This document shows, one piece after another, positions 1 to 7,181 of a stretch of DNA of 17,337 bases. The stretch covers positions 1 through 17,337 of the forward strand of contig CAJFPI010000005.1 of NCBI GenBank assembly GCA_904398675.1. The letters are read 5' to 3'. Every line of letters begins with the position of its first letter. Position 1 is the stretch's first letter. Below the pieces are notes generated by a model, which did no database searches, was not told the DNA's origin, and was given only the letters and a program-made list of their open reading frames with translations. The position numbers were made by a program, and so were the translations under genes. This DNA comes from an uncultured Oscillospiraceae bacterium. Its GTDB lineage: Bacteria; Bacillota; Clostridia; Oscillospirales; Oscillospiraceae.

Positions 1-1095
1 GCTGTCCACAATGTTGCGGTGGTTCATGATATCCGTGACGCTCTTGGCATCCTGGGGCATATCCAGCACCGCGAAGCGGCTGCCCAGCCTCTCGCAGTGG
101 GCCACCAGGGACAGCTGCACATTGGGGGCCACGATGCCGGGCACCGCCATCAGCGACACGTCGCTGTTGTCCAGGAACGCCTGGATGCCGGTGCGCTCGC
201 CGGGTCCCTTGTCCTCGCCGATGAAGTCCCCGTCGCTGAGGGCGGCGGCGGTGCCGTTGAGGCCGCCGGCAAGCTGCAGCTTCACCGCGTCCTTGTCGCT
301 GCCCGCAGCCTTTTTCACAAGGTCCATGGGGGCCACAGCCTCGTCGTTGTTCCGGCCCGTGACGTCCACCAGCTCGGACTTGGCCATCAGCTTTTCAATA
401 AAATAGGGGGTAGTGATGTTGAAGGAGACGTTCTCATAGGTCTCCACCGCCTCCTCGCAGCGGACCTCGATGTTCAGCTCGCAGGTCCGCACCGTGGTCT
501 TGGGCAGGAGCGCGGTGTCCACCACCTGGGCGGCGGCAAAGGGCTTTTGCATGGTGATGCTGCTGCCCTCCACGGCGGAGACGATGCCGTACTCCTCCCC
601 GTCCGGGCTGTCCAGCTCCACCACGTCACCGGGGTGGAAGTCCACGGCGTTCTTCAGGACATACCGTCCCTCGCCGCCGTCCTCCAGGATCTGGCTCTTG
701 GCCTTGCTGGCCGCGGTGATGGTCACAACGATCCGGTTGCCCCAGCTGCCGGGGTTCTTGGCCGTAAACGCCAGCAGATCCCCGCACTTGAGGGAGGCCA
801 CCGCAGCGTCGGGGGGCGCTACGCGCATCACAAAGGCGCGGGCGCCGCCGTTGGCGAAGAAATGATTGACGGCGTGGGCCAGGTAGCGGTACTCGCCGAA
901 CTCACTCTTCTGCAGGTATCCGCCGAATTTCCGGAAGAAATCGGAGGCGCTGGATACAAATACCGGAGAACCGGACACCGGTCCCTTTTCCGCAAGGCCG
1001 ATAAAACCCGCGGTGCTGGTGCCCACACCCTGCATAGGGGTCGGGCCGCTGTCAAACTCCTCCACATACACGCCGGGGGATAAATATTCCGCCAT
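1..1095 (-). CDS. Contractile tail sheath protein of a phage-tail-like particle (partial, C-terminus beyond left edge)
   Basis: Subunit of the contractile sheath that surrounds the inner tube of a phage-tail-like machine; on contraction it drives the tube through a target envelope. The frame is open from ATG at 1095 to the window edge (365 codons visible). The N-terminus reads MAEYLSPGVYVEEFDSGP and continues with GTSTAGFIGLAEKGP, the hallmark start of sheath proteins of contractile injection systems (Afp/PVC type) and myophages. Further in are AVNHFFANGGARAFVMRV and NPGSWGNRIVVTI, also sheath-typical, and near the edge a VPGIVAP segment followed by the LDMPQD strand of the conserved core. 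The start is fixed by an in-frame TGA about 20 bases upstream; the Shine-Dalgarno is weak. It is the second gene of its operon, 78 bases behind the unknown 298-residue gene. Whether the particle is an injection system, tailocin or prophage tail cannot be decided from this end alone. Confidence 0.9.
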   Translation of the reverse strand, partial: MAEYLSPGVYVEEFDSGPTPMQGVGTSTAGFIGLAEKGPVSGSPVFVSSASDFFRKFGGYLQKSEFGEYRYLAHAVNHFFANGGARAFVMRVAPPDAAVASLKCGDLLAFTAKNPGSWGNRIVVTITAASKAKSQILEDGGEGRYVLKNAVDFHPGDVVELDSPDGEEYGIVSAVEGSSITMQKPFAAAQVVDTALLPKTTVRTCELNIEVRCEEAVETYENVSFNITTPYFIEKLMAKSELVDVTGRNNDEAVAPMDLVKKAAGSDKDAVKLQLAGGLNGTAAALSDGDFIGEDKGPGERTGIQAFLDNSDVSLMAVPGIVAPNVQLSLVAHCERLGSRFAVLDMPQDAKSVTDIMNHRNIVDS

Positions 1096-1173
1096 ACGCT
1101 CTCGATTCTCTGGTCACAAAGCCGCCGAAGGCCGCCGTGCCGCGAATCCTTTCAACTCCTTTCTGTTTGTCGT
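1096..1173 (-). other. Spacer between the unknown gene and the sheath gene with an orphan strong ribosome binding site
   Basis: A strong AAAGGAG lies just after the stop of the upstream gene but about 65 bases before the sheath ATG. No ATG or GTG stands at usable distance: a TTG begins directly after it (a 13-codon frame) and an ATT lies eight bases downstream (a frame of about 31 codons overlapping the sheath start). It may serve a short leader frame coupled to sheath translation or be accidental. Confidence 0.3.
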
Positions 1174-2070
1174 TCAAGGTTCCTTGCTGCTGGTGGGCAT
1201 ATCTTCATGCGCCGGCTGTTCCGGCGCCTGCTCCCGCTGATTGATTTCCTCATCCATCCAGTCCAAAAGCTCCGCCAGGGGGGACTGCTCCCGCATGGCC
1301 TCCCATTTTTTTCGGATGAAGAGCTGATAGTCGTCGCTGTTCCGGTTCTCCCGGGCCTTCTCCACAGCCTTGGCGAATTTCTTGCGAAATTCCAGCTGTT
1401 TCTGCTCCTTCCGCCCGGCAAAGGCCGCCACGCCGGAGGCCGCGCTGTGGATAGCGGTGCGTCCGCTGCCGCTGCTGTGCTCCAGCCGCCGCAGCTCCTC
1501 CACCCGCTCCCGCTCCCGCGCCACCCTCTGAAAGGGCAGCACCCGGTCCATTGTAGTGTCGCCGCCCTCCCGGGCGGACATGGCGCCCATGCGGCGCATC
1601 ACGGTCTTGGGCGTCCGGGCGGCCTCACAGCGCAGCTCCATAGCCCCCTGGGTAAATTCCTCGTCGTTGCTGCGGAACCGGTCCTGTCCGTGAATGTTCC
1701 GAACCCTGGCCCGGTTTTCCAGCACCTCCCGCCCCTCGGCGTCGTTCTCATGGCGGACAAAGCTGAAGACCATGTCCTTCTTCTTCTCGTCATAGCCCAC
1801 CTCCGCCCGGCCGGTGTTCAGCTCCATCTCGCCGGAGAGCCTTGGCAGCTCCTCCTGCGCCGCGCAGCTGGATGGCTTGACGCTTTTTATCCGTTTCTCG
1901 CCGGAGGTCTCCGGCTTGAAACGAATGTTTTCTGCCATCTCCAGGTCAAGATCGTCAAGATACCGGCCTGTCTCCCGGTTGCCGGCAGCGCTGAGCGTGG
2001 CATGGTCTCCGGCCGCCTTGGCCCACTTTTCCTGCCGGCGCCCCTTCCGGCGCTCCTCCCGCTGGAGCAT
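1174..2070 (-). CDS. Hypothetical charged protein, first gene of the tail-sheath operon
   Basis: I do not recognise the family. The protein has 298 residues, no signal peptide or membrane segment, and is strongly charged. An Arg/Lys/Glu-rich N-terminus (MLQREERRKGRRQEKWAKAA) is followed by a middle region that may fold (about 85-130, with KKKDMVFSFVRHENDAEGRE), and a helical, probably coiled-coil C-terminal third (about 185-285: ARERERVEELRRLEH, then KQLEFRKKFAKAVEKARE). The frame is open further upstream, but ATG at 2070 is chosen because GGAGGAGG lies just before it. It is the first gene after the promoters at 2327-2469 and precedes the sheath gene by 78 bases on the same strand. An inner-tube protein would be expected beside a sheath, but the length and charge do not fit a roughly 150-residue tube subunit. 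A cytoplasmic assembly or accessory factor is a guess from position only. Confidence 0.75.
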   Translation of the reverse strand: MLQREERRKGRRQEKWAKAAGDHATLSAAGNRETGRYLDDLDLEMAENIRFKPETSGEKRIKSVKPSSCAAQEELPRLSGEMELNTGRAEVGYDEKKKDMVFSFVRHENDAEGREVLENRARVRNIHGQDRFRSNDEEFTQGAMELRCEAARTPKTVMRRMGAMSAREGGDTTMDRVLPFQRVARERERVEELRRLEHSSGSGRTAIHSAASGVAAFAGRKEQKQLEFRKKFAKAVEKARENRNSDDYQLFIRKKWEAMREQSPLAELLDWMDEEINQREQAPEQPAHEDMPTSSKEP

Positions 2071-2326
2071 CACGCATCCTCCTCCAACGCCTTTTGTCAA
2101 AAACACTTCTTTGGATTGCCCGGTTATATATGGCATCGACAATACGAATTTTATTTCATGTGCGGGCAGGCATGATTCTGCGTGAACGGACACACAGCCG
2201 CCATACCTTGACAATTTGTGCAGCCGGGCCGTTTTGGGCTGCCGATGAAAGCAGCATTCTCCCGCCGCCAGCACTATTTTCGACTTTTTAAGCAAAAATT
2301 AAGCAAAATATGAGCTTTATGCAGTC

Positions 2327-2355
2327 ATTATATAACAATACCTGCCGCATTGCAA
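2327..2355 (-). promoter_or_regulatory. Proximal promoter of the tail-sheath operon
   Basis: Minus strand: -35 TTGCAA (2350-2355), 17-base spacer, perfect -10 TATAAT (2327-2332). The predicted start is near 2320, about 250 bases before the first gene of the operon. Confidence 0.65.
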
Positions 2356-2416
2356 CAGTTTTTGCCAGCCGCAGGGACGGCTACTGCCCGCCCCGTTTTC
2401 TCCTTCGTCTGGCGTC

Positions 2417-2440
2417 AAAAAATGCCAATTCCCACTGGCA
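2417..2440 (-). terminator. Hairpin with T-run after the LytTR gene, overlapping the start of the distal promoter
   Basis: Minus strand: TGCCAGT, loop GGGA, ATTGGCA (one G-T pair, 7-bp stem), then six T. It could end the LytTR transcript about 100 bases after its stop. Since it also covers the predicted start site of the distal promoter, it may instead be an operator dyad. Confidence 0.45.
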
Positions 2441-2469
2441 CTATACGCTTTTTCTCAAATTGCTGTCAA
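2440..2469 (-). promoter_or_regulatory. Distal promoter of the tail-sheath operon
   Basis: Minus strand: perfect -35 TTGACA (2464-2469), 18-base spacer, -10 TATAGT (2440-2445). The predicted start near 2433 falls inside the dyad at 2423-2440. It lies about 70-100 bases downstream of the LytTR gene stop and can only feed the unknown gene and the sheath gene. Confidence 0.65.
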
Positions 2470-2538
2470 TAGATTTTGCACCAATCGCCATTTAGCCGTA
2501 ACGAAAAACTATATTTTACAAAAACAGCTGTGTTCCCG

Positions 2539-3378
2539 CTACATCCGCTCCTGCCCTTCATCCAGTGTGCTGTAGTAAGCCAGAATGCGGTCCCGCACCT
2601 CCCGGAACCGCTTTGCCGGAATGGGGATCTCCCGGCCGTCCACCAGCACTGCGCAGCAGGGGCGCACCTGGGAAATGTAAGCCGTGTTAACCACATAGCT
2701 GCGGTGGACAGCCAGAAACCCCTCTCCCGCCGCCTTGGCAAATTCCGTAATGCTCATGCGGGCGGACACCGCCTCTCCCCTGACGGGATACACCGTGCAG
2801 AAACGCCGGTCGGCTGCGGCCATCAGAATCTCTGCAGGTGAAAAGAAGTAGGTCACGCCCTCCTTTTGGTCTGCTATCTGGATGCGCCGGGCATCGGCCA
2901 TCTGCCGGTAATGGCGCAGCAGATATTGATTTGCCATGCGCCCCATCTGCCCGACTACTGTGCTGCCCTCGTCCGCCTTCAGCTCCCCCAGGGGGTTGGA
3001 GACATGGATGTGGCGGATCACCAGCCGCCCACGAACTGCCTCCCACACGAAGGTGCACCGCTGCTGCACCTGAAGAAAGTAGTCCTCACTCTTATCCGTA
3101 GTGACAAAATAGCGCCCAACGATGGTGCAGGCGTTTCCCACATTCTGTACCACCGCAAACTCCTGGGCCATCAGGCAGCACCGCTGAAGGGCGGGCAGAG
3201 TCTGGCGGCAGTCCTCCCGGACCGCCTCAATGCCCTCCAGATACTGGCTCTGGGCCGACGCGATCCACAGCACATCCTCCGCACACCGGTCCAGCACGAA
3301 CGTCCCGTCCCCCTGCCAGTACCGCTCCAGGCACCGGCGCGTCAGCTCCACTGCCTGGGCCAGCAGCTCCTTACGCAT
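2539..3378 (-). CDS. LytTR-family transcriptional regulator with N-terminal SnoaL/NTF2-like domain
   Basis: Probable DNA-binding regulator of 279 residues. The N-terminal half (about 5-127) has the pattern of a SnoaL/NTF2-like cone fold (ALQRCCLMAQEFAVVQNVGN, later CTFVWEAVRGRLVIRHIHVSNP), as in Clostridia regulators annotated SnoaL-LytTR; such folds often bind small molecules. The C-terminal part (about 178-267) is a LytTR domain with the signature EGFLAVHRSYVVNTAYI and the closing strand VDGREIPIPAKRFREVRDRI. There is no phospho-receiver domain, so control is unlikely to be by a histidine kinase. ATG 3378 is chosen over an upstream TTG because GGAGG sits seven bases before it. The next genes downstream on the same strand are the unknown gene and the tail sheath, separated by their own promoters, which makes this protein the first candidate regulator of that cluster (inference). 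Confidence 0.85.
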   Translation of the reverse strand: MRKELLAQAVELTRRCLERYWQGDGTFVLDRCAEDVLWIASAQSQYLEGIEAVREDCRQTLPALQRCCLMAQEFAVVQNVGNACTIVGRYFVTTDKSEDYFLQVQQRCTFVWEAVRGRLVIRHIHVSNPLGELKADEGSTVVGQMGRMANQYLLRHYRQMADARRIQIADQKEGVTYFFSPAEILMAAADRRFCTVYPVRGEAVSARMSITEFAKAAGEGFLAVHRSYVVNTAYISQVRPCCAVLVDGREIPIPAKRFREVRDRILAYYSTLDEGQERM

Positions 3379-3810
3379 GGTCAAGCCTCCGACTTCCAGC
3401 GCGGCTTTTTCTGCAGGGGATCGTCCCCTGCTCCGCCGCAGCCTCTCTGCAGAAATTTTTCAAAACCATTGTAGCATTTCCTCACTCTTTCCGCTACTCC
3501 CCATTTTAGGCCGAAAAAAGGGCCATATCTCCCAAGCTGGTCGATACGGTCCCTGCTGATTTTCCTTTTTCTGCCCGGCGCGTCCACCCTGCGAGGGCAG
3601 GCCATGCTGCCGCATGCCCTGCGGCCGTGTAAGTGAAATTTTCCCGAAAATTGAAAAATTTCCCAACTGTATCTTTAAAAATCCGCCAGCGCCGTTTTGG
3701 ATACCGCCTGCCCGGCGGCAGGAAAAATCTGCGGAGGACGCCGGCAGGACCGCTCCGCTCCTGTGCGGCAAAACGAACACTTCACCCTGTACCCCGCCGC
3801 GCTAAGGGGA
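3379..3810 (-). other. 432-base intergenic region ahead of the LytTR gene
   Basis: I see no convincing gene. On the minus strand an extended -10 (TGCTACAAT, hexamer 3468-3473) without a good -35 could start the LytTR transcript. Between it and the gene is a perfect 7-bp inverted repeat, CAGGGGA tcg TCCCCTG (3414-3430). Further upstream is an AT-rich dyad AATTTT cccg AAAATT (3637-3652). No clear intrinsic terminator follows the LuxR-type gene that ends at 3811, so read-through into this region is possible. Confidence 0.45.
3414..3430. repeat. Perfect inverted repeat in the LytTR gene leader
   Basis: CAGGGGA, 3-base loop, TCCCCTG. It lies about 36 bases upstream of the LytTR start codon and downstream of the putative -10 at 3468-3473. 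No T-run follows on either strand, so it is a leader hairpin or an operator rather than a terminator. Confidence 0.45.
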
Positions 3811-5037
3811 TCATAGCAGCATATATTGGGCCAGATCCCTCCGGTTGCTGACAGACAGTTTCCGCTTGACCCCGGCAAGATGGCGCTTGACGGTATGGGC
3901 GGATATGCCCATGTGTCCGGCAATCTCCTCGTTGGTCCACCCCCGTGCAGCCAGCATGGCCACCGTAAACTCGGTGGTGGTCAGGTTGTCGGCCACCGCA
4001 TGGCCGGTATCCGGATTGTGAATCCGCCGCCAGCCCCAGGAAAACCGGTAGGTGATGGCGATGATCCGCTTGAACTCCTCCGGCCACCCCTTTTTGATCA
4101 CCGACTCCAGCATCCCGCCCAGCAGGCCGTGGTGCTCGCCGAACCCCTCGATGAGATCGTCAGGCCGGGCCAGCTCCCAGGCGGCCAGCAGGTGGCGCTC
4201 CGCCCGGCCGATCTGTTTCAGGCTCATGTAGTCCATCACCGCCATCAGGTTCAGATAGATTGCGGCGATGGGATACCGGGCGGCGCCCATGGCCAGGGTG
4301 GCCTCGGCAACCCCGGCGCTGCGGGCATAATTCCCCTGGAGATAGAGGTAGTGGGCCTGGACATACAGGGCAAAGGCCCGCAGCCCGGGGGGCAGCAGAG
4401 GCAGGAAGTCTCCCATGGGCGGCAGCTCATCCGGCAGGGGCAGGTGAAGCAGCACGGCGGCCGCGGCCGCCACAAAGCCCGACGCCGCCTGAAATGCCGG
4501 GGACGCCTCCCCGGCGGCGTGCAGGGTGCTCCTCACCTCCTCCAGGGCGGACCTGGCCTGCTGGATCTGGCCCAGGGACAGGCTGGCAAAGGCATTGATC
4601 AGGTAGGCAGACAGCCGCGCCCCCAGCTCGGGACTGGAAAAATAGCGCTCCGTCTCCCTGGCGGCCTCCTCCGGCCGGCCGCTGAAATAGTGGTATTCCG
4701 CCAGGGCGATGTCCCGCCGGGGTCCGGCCTCCATGGCCTCCACCGCGGCCAGGCACTCTCCCGGCACAAAGGGGGTGTTCATCAGAGGCATCAGGAATCC
4801 CCCGCCAGACCTCTCCTCCGGCTGGGGCCGGGCCTCCCCGGCCGGGTGCCGGCCATCTTTTCCCCCTTCTGCGGTCCGGCGCAGATCCGCCGGCTTATCA
4901 GCGTCTGCAGGAACCGCCCAGGCGCCGCTGAATTTCTGCGCCCCCGGGATCCGTCCCTCCCTGCACCACCTCTGGGCCAGCCGCTGGGAGATGTGCCACT
5001 TCTCTGCGGCCTCCCGGATCGATAAGTATCCCGTCAT
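3811..5037 (-). CDS. Transcriptional regulator with N-terminal excisionase-like HTH and C-terminal LuxR HTH
   Basis: 408-residue regulator with two different DNA-binding domains. Residues 1-55 (YLSIREAAEKWHISQRLAQR, then REGRIPGAQKFSGAWAVPAD) are the MerR/excisionase-like HTH common in Clostridia. After a charged linker (about 55-85) comes an Ala/Leu-rich helical region (about 90-330) that looks like a TPR-type array, as in MalT/LAL regulators but without an ATPase domain. Residues 351-408 are a LuxR/GerE HTH (TTTEFTVAMLAARGWTNEEI, then GISAHTVKRHLAGVKRKL). There is no receiver domain. ATG 5037 has only a poor, close-spaced SD (AGAAGGG). It follows the CmpB-like gene by 90 bases on the same strand with no obvious promoter between, so it may belong to the upstream operon. 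Its target is unknown; nearby are the LytTR gene and the tail-sheath operon. Confidence 0.85.
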   Translation of the reverse strand: MTGYLSIREAAEKWHISQRLAQRWCREGRIPGAQKFSGAWAVPADADKPADLRRTAEGGKDGRHPAGEARPQPEERSGGGFLMPLMNTPFVPGECLAAVEAMEAGPRRDIALAEYHYFSGRPEEAARETERYFSSPELGARLSAYLINAFASLSLGQIQQARSALEEVRSTLHAAGEASPAFQAASGFVAAAAAVLLHLPLPDELPPMGDFLPLLPPGLRAFALYVQAHYLYLQGNYARSAGVAEATLAMGAARYPIAAIYLNLMAVMDYMSLKQIGRAERHLLAAWELARPDDLIEGFGEHHGLLGGMLESVIKKGWPEEFKRIIAITYRFSWGWRRIHNPDTGHAVADNLTTTEFTVAMLAARGWTNEEIAGHMGISAHTVKRHLAGVKRKLSVSNRRDLAQYMLL

Positions 5038-5127
5038 ACCCTTCTCATCTCTCCCGCTTTTTCTCCTCTTTGCGCCCTTCTCCCTCCGCCGCAGAACCCA
5101 CGCGGCGCGGGAGCTCCGGCCCCTCCG

Positions 5128-6132
5128 TCAGTCAGCGGAGCGGTTTGCCTCTGCGCTTCCTTCGCCGAAGTCCATATTGGCGTAGATCCGCTCCATCCGC
5201 TCATCGGGGAACCGCTCGTCCAGCAGACGGCTGATGGCGCTCTCCGCCGGGACCCCCTCCCGGCGCTGGGACCAGCGGTCCACCGCCAGGAAGGATACCA
5301 CGCAGTTCCACACCATGAAAACCGTCAGCACGATCGTGACGATCTTTCCCGCCCGGTTGGGCAGCTTCAGCAGCAGCTGGGCAAACCGGGGATAGATGTT
5401 TTTCATCCAAAAAACACCCAGGACCCCCCAAAAGACTGAGTACAGCAGGCAGATCCGCCCGTTGAGGTTGAAGGGCATGCCGCTGTAGTCCCAGGAGGTG
5501 CTGCCAAAGAGCATCTCCTGGCCCCAGGAGCAGGCGTATTCCAAAATGCTGCCAATCAGCATGCCCCCCAGGAAGGAGAGGCTGCTCCTGCGGTTGCGGA
5601 ACCGGTAGAGCGCCAGGGTCAGCAGCGTGGCCCCCGCGCCGTAGAGCAGATTGAACGGCCCATAGACCAGCCCCGCCCGGCTCTCGATATATCCGTTGGT
5701 GATGAGGCACCAAAGCATCTCCACCACCACGCCGGCAAGGCTGCCCGCCACCACCAGCAGCGCCAGCTTGTAGAAATTGATGCCCTGGGCAAAATAGCCC
5801 TCCGACGCCTCCTGGTAGTCGATGATGGAGTTGGCCGGCGGAGCGTGGAAGAAACGGCGCTTTTTCCCGCTCTTCTCCCCCTCCTTCAGCCGGGTCTCCA
5901 TCTCGTCCGTCACCTCGAGGACGCGGCCAAGGCCCTGGCTCATGGCCCCGGAGATCTCCCGCAGCTGCGCCCGCTCCGTCTCCACGCTGCTGCGCAGCGC
6001 CTGACGGGTCTCCTCGTCGGCGGTGCGGATCTGCGCCAGCCGGGGATACAGCTCCTGCTGGTAGGCCTCGGCCTGATCCTCAATCCGGGCTGTCAGCTCC
6101 CGGCTCAATTGTACGATTCTTTCTGTTTCCAT
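5128..6132 (-). CDS. CmpB-like (DUF1113) putative ABC-transporter-type membrane protein
   Basis: 334-residue integral membrane protein of the CmpB / DUF1113 'putative ABC transporter permease' family; the true substrate is not established for the family. Residues 1-90 form a charged helical, probably coiled-coil cytoplasmic region, an N-terminal extension ahead of the domain. Five likely TM segments follow at about 121-144, 157-176, 186-202, 227-243 and 263-283. The family pattern is visible as GLVYGPFNLLYG, then LEYACSWGQEMLFG, then WDYSGMPFNLNGRICLLYS. The C-terminal tail (about 285-334) is charged and soluble. ATG 6132 is supported by AGGAGA seven bases upstream. It starts 22 bases after the phosphatase gene, so the two are very probably co-transcribed. 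No ATP-binding partner gene is present here, so a transport role is uncertain. Confidence 0.85.
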   Translation of the reverse strand: METERIVQLSRELTARIEDQAEAYQQELYPRLAQIRTADEETRQALRSSVETERAQLREISGAMSQGLGRVLEVTDEMETRLKEGEKSGKKRRFFHAPPANSIIDYQEASEGYFAQGINFYKLALLVVAGSLAGVVVEMLWCLITNGYIESRAGLVYGPFNLLYGAGATLLTLALYRFRNRRSSLSFLGGMLIGSILEYACSWGQEMLFGSTSWDYSGMPFNLNGRICLLYSVFWGVLGVFWMKNIYPRFAQLLLKLPNRAGKIVTIVLTVFMVWNCVVSFLAVDRWSQRREGVPAESAISRLLDERFPDERMERIYANMDFGEGSAEANRSAD

Positions 6133-6154
6133 AGGGTCTCCTGTCTCCTCCGCT

Positions 6155-6967
6155 CTACCGGCGGAGGTCTTCTTCGCCGCCTGCGGCGGCGAGCTCCTGC
6201 AGCAGGCCGAAATTCACTGCGTTGGCCGCCCAGAGGGAGCTGGGGCGGTCCAGGGGCAGCGGCTTTCCTCCAAGGTCGGACACATGCCCCCCTGCCTCCT
6301 CTACAACCAGCGCCCCGGCGGCATGGTCCCAGGGGCTGAGACTGTATTCAAAATACAGCTCCGCCCGGCCGCAGGCCACATAGCACAGATCCAGCGACGC
6401 GGCCCCCATCCGCCGGAAATCACAGCTGCGCTCCATCAGCTGCTCCGTCAGGCGCAGCGTGGGATGCAAATACTCCCGGCAGTAGGTGGCGGTGCCCATG
6501 AGGAAGATCCCCCGGGACAGGGGGCGGCTGCTCACATGGATGGGGCGGCCGTTCAGAAAGGCCCCTCCCGCCCGGGAGGCGGTGAACAGCTCCTCCCCAG
6601 CCGGATCATAGACCACGGCGTGGCGCACCACCCCATCCAGCGCCGCCGCCACGGAGACGGCGGACATGCGGATGCCCCGGACAAAGTTGGTGGTGCCGTC
6701 GATTGGGTCCACAATAAAGGCCCAGCCCCGGGTGGGGTCGGCCCGCTCCGCCTCCTCTTCCCCATAGAAAACAGCCCCCGGCATAAGGCGCAGCAGGCCG
6801 TCCTTCAAAAAGTTCTCCACTTCCACGTCGTAGGCTGTCACCAGATCCGCCGCCGAGGTCTTCTCCCGGGTTGCGGCATCAATGCCCCTGGCGGAGCGGA
6901 TGATCTCCCCGGCCCGGCGGGCCAGGGCTGCCATCTCCTCCAGCATTCCCCGCTCTCTCTGATTCAT
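6155..6967 (-). CDS. Inositol monophosphatase family protein
   Basis: Mg2+-dependent sugar/inositol phosphate phosphatase of the IMPase superfamily, 270 residues, the usual length. All core motifs are present: metal-binding GEEE around 69-72, motif DPIDGTTNF at 87-95, and the second motif SPWDHAAGALVVEEAGG at 211-227. Which phosphate ester is used (inositol-1-phosphate, histidinol phosphate, 3'-phosphoadenosine phosphate) cannot be read from the sequence. An in-frame ATG lies 24 bases further upstream, but ATG 6967 has GGAGGGAGAGG directly ahead and overlaps the stop of the small upstream gene in an ATGA arrangement, which indicates translational coupling. The CmpB-like gene follows after 22 bases. 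Confidence 0.93.
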   Translation of the reverse strand: MNQRERGMLEEMAALARRAGEIIRSARGIDAATREKTSAADLVTAYDVEVENFLKDGLLRLMPGAVFYGEEEAERADPTRGWAFIVDPIDGTTNFVRGIRMSAVSVAAALDGVVRHAVVYDPAGEELFTASRAGGAFLNGRPIHVSSRPLSRGIFLMGTATYCREYLHPTLRLTEQLMERSCDFRRMGAASLDLCYVACGRAELYFEYSLSPWDHAAGALVVEEAGGHVSDLGGKPLPLDRPSSLWAANAVNFGLLQELAAAGGEEDLRR

Positions 6968-7137
6968 TCCTCTCCCTCCAAAAGCGTCCACTGGAACATC
7001 TCATACAAAAGGCGGCTGCCCACGTCCGTCCCCTCCGGCAGAAGGAACATGGCCACCGTGTTGGAGACGCCGCTGTCCGACAGCAGCTGGGCATAGTCCC
7101 CGTTGACGTCCACAACCGTATAAAGCGCAGGCTCCAT
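6964..7137 (-). CDS. Small hypothetical protein, possibly DUF3006-like
   Basis: 57-residue protein (MEPALYTVVDVNGDYAQLL ... LPEGTDVGSRLLYEMFQWTL) without membrane segment or signal. The order 'short beta strand, V/D-x-x-G/D-Y-A, acidic loop, LPEG' resembles the small DUF3006 proteins, but similarity is weak and DUF3006's C-terminal repeat of charged residues is missing. The frame is open further upstream to 7242, but that part crosses the promoter. ATG 7137 has AGGAG about ten bases ahead and follows the predicted transcription start. The stop overlaps the phosphatase start (ATGA), so it is the first gene of the phosphatase operon. Confidence 0.7.
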   Translation of the reverse strand: MEPALYTVVDVNGDYAQLLSDSGVSNTVAMFLLPEGTDVGSRLLYEMFQWTLLEGEE

Positions 7138-7181
7138 CCCTGCTTCACTCCTCTCTCCAGCGCTGCGGCGCTGTCTGGTAG

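Larger units (their letters stand above)
2071..2538 (-). other. 468-base non-coding control region and leader of the tail-sheath operon
   Basis: No convincing gene. The right half holds two sigma70-like promoters reading left (2440-2469 and 2327-2355). The left half would be an untranslated leader of about 250 bases (from the proximal promoter) or 360 bases (from the distal one) ahead of ATG 2070. Base composition is clearly more AT-rich than the flanking genes, especially 2281-2340 and 2411-2530. Just downstream of the proximal promoter, 2288-2308 contain a tandem TTTTGCTTAA repeat on the minus strand. The leader length suggests post-transcriptional control, but I recognise no riboswitch class. 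Confidence 0.55.

Noticed and set aside
19..1083. Long plus-strand frame (354 residues, His/Gly/Leu-rich)
   Set aside because: It is the antisense of the tail sheath gene and has no ribosome binding site or family resemblance.
1207..2175. Plus-strand 322-residue frame
   Set aside because: Opposite strand of the unknown first gene; low-complexity Leu/His/Pro composition is typical of antisense GC-rich frames.
2310..2495. 61-residue plus-strand frame in the control region
   Set aside because: No ribosome binding site and it runs across both minus-strand promoters; the translation has no recognisable pattern.
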